Notes under the pieces: model-generated | Told to the model about the DNA's origin: nothing | Database searches by the model: none | The model's input: only the letters and a program-made list of their open reading frames with translations | Program-made: the position numbers and the translations under genes | Shown: piece after piece, positions 44,649-49,028 of the stretch | How the letters are laid out: the number at the start of each line of letters is the position of its first letter | Numbering within the stretch: position 1 is the first letter of the stretch | Assembly (NCBI GenBank): GCA_964200185.2 | Contig: CAXNAD020000010.1 | Coordinates: forward strand, 1-49,028 | Source: Choristocarpus tenellus KU-1152 | Lineage: Eukaryota > Phaeophyceae | Reading direction: 5' to 3' | Length of the DNA: 49,028 nt

Positions 44649-46116
44649 TTGTGTTCCTATTCCGAAAAAGAAAACAGTTCTACAAAACTAATACAAGTTT
44701 ATCTTCCAAAAGATCACTGCTCACAGATGAAAAGATCTGTTCCAGTTATTAATGCCCTCTTATTGACTATCCTATTGTTTACTCCATATTCCTTAGAATA
44801 TTTACCTCTTCCAACTTCCTTATACATGTGATCAACAAACACACCACCACAATGCCTCACTTGGCCTATCATAGTCACTTTTGGGAAGGGTAGGGTTCTA
44901 TATTCCATACCTATGGAACATTCATTCCACGTCTATGCAGTGATTCCTCATTGTTGCTCTCATGAATAGTGGCTGAGGAGAGATTTAATGCTGAAATGAG
45001 GAAGGTGGGTCAGACTAGAATTGGACGGACGTGTATGATCATTAATTCAAGTTCTATCGGAAAAAAACTTGACCAATGAACTACTGTAAGGTTTTACGTG
45101 ATGAAAGTTCTTCTAGATACCAACAGTATGCACAATATTATGCTCCTGTTCCAAAACAAGCTCTTATGATATAAAAATCAACAAAATTATCATTTCGACA
45201 ATGTCAGGTAAAAAAGGTCTGTTCCAGTTCTTAGTTAACACTTCCTCGACTAAATTCGTGGCATACTTTTTATCATACATGTCAACGACTATTTATCAAC
45301 GTTTGAAATAGCTCAAAAATGTTTGATGGCATTTCTCACATTCAGCATTTTGAGTCCCTCTTCACTTTGTACATAATCGACAAACATGCCACAAATTGAT
45401 ACATAGTATAACTGTGACAGTCTTCACCTCCCAGGAAGAGGGGGTAAGGTTCCACCCAAATCATGAGCAGGGAGGGTAGGGCAAGGATAGAATGGTAGAA
45501 TAGATCTTGGAGAGGCTGGTCGAAAATGCTGCTTTGAAGTTGAAGTGTCTCAAACGTTTATCGATCCTAACATTCTGTTTGGTGGTAGTTTTTACCAGGA
45601 TCAGCCTTAGATTTTTGTCAGTTCCTGGGACGACTGTACTAACTCTAACGGCCCCGAAGACATGCTCATAATTCTTGGCGATGACCATATGAAGGGTGTA
45701 CTTCTTTGCTGAAAGACATTCATTGCTACTTTCAAGATATCCCAACATTTGATCACATCGTGTGAGGGGACAGATACCAGGGAGTATTTCAGTTGTATGC
45801 CAAGGTAAGCACGTTGCTTTCTTGTCTGGTGCTGGCATTATGATCCACTTTGAAACTATGATTTCCACACACCTCGAAGTCAAATCAAAACCAATGCTCG
45901 ATTGTTACAATGCAAAAGTCTGAGGTCTCTCATATACTCTTTAGATTGGTTGCATATCTGTTCTCTCGTCCTAACGCAGGTGCGAGCATATCCGATGCCG
46001 ACTTTATCCCATATGCACCAACCACAAGGTACAAGTTGGATAAGGCCTTTTCCCTCCCTAGACATTTCCTGATGACAAGTAGGTCCAGCGTGCTGGTTCC
46101 AAGGTTAAGATGAAGC
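44649..46116. other. Unassigned DNA with two related 200-bp segments
   Basis: On the minus strand two diverged segments (about 44908-44700 and 45455-45190) share a start like G.AACC.TACCC, a middle GTTTGT.GAT and the end AACTGGAACAGA.CTTTT. A minus-strand frame of 140 codons at 45883-45461 looks coding-like but is unrecognised. The frame at 46154-45930 runs out of the neighbouring LTR and is also unrecognised. Confidence 0.35.
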
Positions 46117-46435
46117 TGTGCAAAAGAGGGGTTCGAATAGAGTTTTTGCTTCATGTGGTATGGATGAATAAATTAGCGGAGTGAGCACCATCCCTCGAGG
46201 AGGGGGGGTGCCCTGCCTCGTTACCTACTTACTGCACACGTCAGCAGACACGTCAGAAAGGTTTGTGTCAGTCACACTGCATCAGTCACTTGTAGTCTGT
46301 GAACCCATGATTCCAGGCGTGAAGAGGCAAGTGATTGACAATTAAGCTACTCAGCTAATATATTTATTATATGCTAACTGGCTATCAGAAACCCTTACGA
46401 AAAACCTACAGACTACCAGCATATATTATATTACA
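46117..46435 (-). repeat. Copia B LTR (shortened copy)
   Basis: About 319 bp on the minus strand, from TGTAATATAATATATGCTGG to CTCTTTTGCACA. It is preceded on that strand by the polypurine tract CATGGGGGAG (46445-46436). The end near 46117 shares TGTGCAAAAGAGG.GTTCGAA (plus strand) and the block GGTATGGATGAATAAATTAG with its relatives. Confidence 0.85.
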
Positions 46436-46673
46436 CTCCCCCATGAGACAGCGGCAAAGTTGCTAACAAAGCTCACCCCCAACGCAAAAGCATGGAATGT
46501 ACCAAATCAGAAGTAAGGTTCTTGTGCAAAGACTTGGTCAAAAATGTCAGCCAACTTTTTTGATGTTGGAATGTATTGTACGTGGAACAGGCCCTAATCA
46601 ACGTATTCTCTGGTGCACTTGAGCTTCATGTCCACTTGTTTAATTCTCACATTGAAACCTGTGATGCTGCAGC
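46436..46673 (-). pseudogene. Copia B RNase H tail between two LTRs
   Basis: This 238-bp piece aligns with the 3' end of the pol remnant at 47091-47315 (shared CAAAGTTGCT, TTGGAATGTATTGTACGTGGAA variants) and ends in the polypurine tract. It joins directly to the neighbouring LTR. The result is an LTR-tail-LTR arrangement expected after deletion or unequal recombination inside an element. Confidence 0.85.
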
Positions 46674-47090
46674 TGTGCAAAAAAGAGCTGTTCGAAAAAA
46701 CAAATTGCTTAATTGCTATGGATGAATTTATTAGCGGAGTGTAAGCATCATTCCTCGAGGTTGGGGGGTATTCTTCCTCGTTGTCTATTGCGCACGTCAG
46801 CAGACGCCTCAGAACGTGTCTGTGTCAGTTGAACTACGTAACCCGTTCTGCGTCACTCGTCGTTACATCACTCGTCGTTACGTCACTCGTTCTGCCTGAC
46901 TGGTAATACGTCTGACGTCATGCTTCAGCCACTTATATTAAGTAAAAACAAACTGTAGTGTTTAGAACCTATTACTCTAATGTGCCAAAACAAGCAATTG
47001 ACAGGTAATCCACTCAGTCAACACTTCTGTTACATAATACTGGATATCAAACACATAAGAAACCTGTAGACTACCAGTTAATATTGCACA
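46674..47090 (-). repeat. Copia B LTR (3' LTR of the pol remnant)
   Basis: 417 bp on the minus strand, starting TGTGCAATATTAACTGG right after the polypurine tract CATGGGGGAG (47100-47091) and ending CTCTTTTTTGCACA. It contains GACTGAGTGGATTACC and AGGTTCTAAACAC at the A-box and B-box positions. A short CGTTACGTCACTCGT-type repeat near 46855-46905 makes it longer than its relatives. Confidence 0.9.
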
Positions 47091-48011
47091 CTCCCCCATG
47101 AGCGTGCAGCAAAGTTGCTGACAAAAGCTCCCCCTTCATGAGAAAGCACGGAATGCAAAAAATCAGAAGTAAGCTCTTGCGCAAAGACTTAGTCAAAATG
47201 TCGACCAGTTTGGATGTTGGAACGTATTGTACGTGGAACAGACCCTGGTCCACGTGTTCTCCAGTGCACTTGAGCTTCATGTCCACCTGCTTGGTTCTCC
47301 CGTTGAAATCTGTGATGCTGCCCGCCTGGATAGCACCACAGTTGTCACATAACCAGGGAGTCTGGTCCTGTAGTACGCCGATCTCGCCCAGAATGAATGC
47401 CTTGACGGAAAATGCAGTGGTGCATGCCGTATGCAATTACCGTCCACTCTGCCTCCGAGCTGGAGAGGGTTACGGCACCTTGAAGCTTGGAGCGCCAGGC
47501 GATCGGCGATCCGTTGAACCATAGTAGGTAACCTGTGGCGCTCCTACATGTTTGGCAGTCGGTGTCCCAGTCGGTGTCCCAGTCGGAATCCCCATACCCC
47601 ACCAAAAGCTCTCCGTCCCCTCCATTCATATCTTTACAGCCCCAACCATAGTGAATGCAGACGTCCAGTGTCCCTGCTACGTAGCGCAGAACGTGTTGCA
47701 GTCCGCGCCAGTGCCACATGTCTGGAGAGGACGCCCTGCGCCCCAGTTCACGAACGCTGTTGGCCAGGTCCGGGCGAGTGATGCCTGCTAGAAACATGAG
47801 TTGGTCGAGGATGCTGGCATAGGGGTTAGATGGTGGTATTCAGTTCCTCCTCATTTTCGTGCCTGGCAGAGAGGTCCATCCCGGGGTCCAGTGGTGTGGG
47901 TGTGGATGTTTCTTGCATTTCCATGGAGCCCATCCCAGCCATGACAATGCTTTCCAAATATAGCTGTTGGTCCAGGGTAATGCCATTTGTATCCACAGTG
48001 ATGCCCACCTC
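47071..48011 (-). pseudogene. Copia B pol remnant: RT end and RNase H
   Basis: Read on the minus strand: GITVDTNGITLDQQLYLESI and STPTPLDPGMDLSA (RT connection), then MFLAGITRPDLANSVRELGR, LLVGYGDSDWD, SATGYLLWFNGSPIAWRSKL and LSSSEAEWTVIAYG (RNase H), then, after a frame change, WLCDNCGAIQAG, TKQVDMKLKC and VQYVPTSKLVDILTKSLRK. Gag, protease, integrase and the catalytic RT part are missing, and the piece joins directly to a truncated LTR end at 48012. The RNase H contains a 12-bp tandem duplication giving DTDWDTDC near 47552-47580. Confidence 0.93.
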
Positions 48012-48073
48012 TAGAAAGCTGTTCGAAGAGGTTTTCCTTTAGGTGGTAAGAAAAAATTTGAAGAGTGAGCACC
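48012..48073 (-). repeat. Truncated copia B LTR end (minus)
   Basis: About 62 bp matching the 3' end of the minus LTRs (AAGCTGTTCGAAGAGG, then GTGAGCACC on the plus strand). It is cut exactly where the plus-strand LTR begins at 48074, suggesting that the plus element inserted into this LTR. Confidence 0.75.
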
Positions 48074-48458
48074 TGTGCAATATAGGCTGGTACTCTATAT
48101 ATAGGTTCTTATGTGTCTCGTAACTAGCATTGTGAAACAGAGATGTTGACTGAGCGGATTAATTTTCCATTACCAGTTTCCGTTCACATAAACTGGTAGG
48201 TTCGAGCTCGATGTGTTGATTTTTGTTATTTCTGCCTAATAAAAGTAGCTGAAACAGGACGGCTGGCGCAGCTACGACTGACGCACAACAAGTGACGTAG
48301 TGCTAGTGAAACAGACAAATTTTGTTTGACATGTCTGCCAATATATCAAATAGATAACGAGGCAGAGTACCATCTCTAGAAATGCTGCTCACTCAGCTAA
48401 TAAATTCATCCATACCAAATAGAGAAAAAACTCTATTCGAATAGCTCTCTTTTGAACA
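48074..48458 (+). repeat. Copia B 5' LTR (plus element)
   Basis: 385 bp, TGTGCAATATAGGCTGG to CTCTCTTTTGAACA. The inverted copy at 44263-44648 is 386 bp. It carries GACTGAGCGGATTAA and GTAGGTTCGAGCTC at the A- and B-box positions. The element continues past the end of the window, so its 3' LTR and target duplication cannot be checked. Confidence 0.9.
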
Positions 48459-48469
48459 GGTTATGAGCC
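48459..48469 (+). promoter_or_regulatory. Primer binding site, initiator tRNA-Met anticodon region
   Basis: GGTTATGAGCC starts directly after the LTR. It is complementary to the anticodon stem-loop of initiator tRNA-Met (GGCTCATAACC), not to a tRNA 3' end. Drosophila copia is known to prime from such an internal half-tRNA. The same site follows the LTR at 44263-44648. Confidence 0.8.
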
Positions 48470-48571
48470 TTACATGTGTGGAAGCGGACCCACGTAAGCT
48501 GCCACTATGGAGTAGCACGCGGGGGTATACAAGGGAGAAGTGCGCAGAATAGTAGATTGTGATAGTGAGCT

Positions 48572-49028
48572 ATGCAGGCGGCAAGGGACTGTACCGAATC
48601 CTCTAACCGGGCATACCACATCCTTGCACCTCCTACCGATGATACATTGTTTGGGGAACACAGCGCTGCGGTCCAGCGGCCCATGCAGCTCATAGCTCTC
48701 GAGATGAAGCTGCGTGACATGTACTGCTTGTCGGTGGAGGACGCTACCGACTTCGGCATCCGTCTCGATCACGTCTGGACAGAGTACGAGCAGCCGGAGG
48801 CGGCCAAGGAGGACCAAGCCAAGAAGGGGGAGTCTCTGATCATCGGCATCAGGGACAGCATGCCACAGGTGTTTGCACAGCTGTCCACAGCTCCAGACCT
48901 CACCTACAAACTCTAAAATGCCATCATCTCCTCCTCTTCATAGACGACCACGGAAGTGACGGGGAAAACAACCAGGAGCTCGGAGGATATGGCGCTTCAC
49001 ACAGGTGCAGGGACAGACAGGGAAACGG
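48572..49028 (+). pseudogene. Copia B gag (plus copy, runs off the window)
   Basis: ATG 48572 opens a 114-codon frame with the same gag blocks as the minus copy: RPMQLIALEMKLRDMYCL, LDHVWTEYEQPEAAKEDQ and IIGIRDSMPQVFAQLSTAPD. A stop at 48914-48916 follows a small deletion relative to the minus copy (TACAAACTCTAA against TACTACCAACTCAAA). The reading resumes in a shifted frame to the window edge. The family is copia-type gag; the rest of the element is unseen. Confidence 0.85.

Noticed and set aside
1-49028. CRISPR array, bacterial operon or phage module
   Set aside because: No array of identical short repeats with unique spacers occurs; all complete genes are intron-containing eukaryotic genes, and the only bacterial-like piece is an 83-codon fragment.

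Overview
This is a eukaryotic nuclear DNA window, moderately AT-rich. The genes are cut by many GT-AG introns, there is no operon structure, and most of the DNA is transposon-derived or unrecognised. The three recognisable host genes are universal eukaryotic ones, so the lineage cannot be named from them. An intron-rich protist, alga or other repeat-rich genome would fit.

Layout. 1-9.7 kb: gene-poor DNA with four copies of one short inverted-repeat element, alternating in orientation about 2.7-3.2 kb apart. It also holds a very AT-rich fragment of a bacterial type IIA topoisomerase B subunit (ParE/GyrB) at about 1.93-2.21 kb. 9.7-24.8 kb: a complete MTR4/SKI2-type exosome RNA helicase gene, 22 exons, 1,053 codons. 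Its introns carry a MITE-like element, a tRNA-derived SINE, a 79-bp tandem duplication and an orphan exon-like open segment. 24.8-27.1 kb: a TMX2-type membrane thioredoxin-like gene on the minus strand, 7 exons, 271 aa. Its stop codon lies only 5 bp from the MTR4 stop, so the two 3' UTRs must overlap. 28.0-30.7 kb: proteasome subunit beta type-1 (PSMB1/beta6), divergent from TMX2. 32.1-32.9 kb: a dead mariner-like transposase. 33.8-34.4 and 40.7-42.9 kb: two blocks of a degenerate satellite of about 115 bp. 36.0-40.4 kb: a Ty1/copia element with 321-bp LTRs about 99% identical and a perfect 5-bp target duplication, but with integrase and most of the RT deleted. 43.5-49.0 kb: a second copia family as a nested, inverted cluster of LTRs, gag and pol pieces. 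Its primer site matches the anticodon region of initiator tRNA-Met, and its LTRs carry A-box/B-box-like motifs.

The host genes act in separate processes: nuclear RNA surveillance (MTR4), an ER-membrane thioredoxin-like protein (TMX2), and protein degradation (PSMB1). Their clustering looks like ordinary gene order, apart from the near-touching convergent 3' ends. I found no CRISPR array, rRNA, intact tRNA gene or bacterial operon. The strongest unexpected signals are the bacterial topoisomerase fragment, the MTR4/TMX2 overlap, the orphan exon-like segment in MTR4 intron 11, and the Pol III-like boxes in the second copia LTR family. I cannot claim a clearly new biological system.
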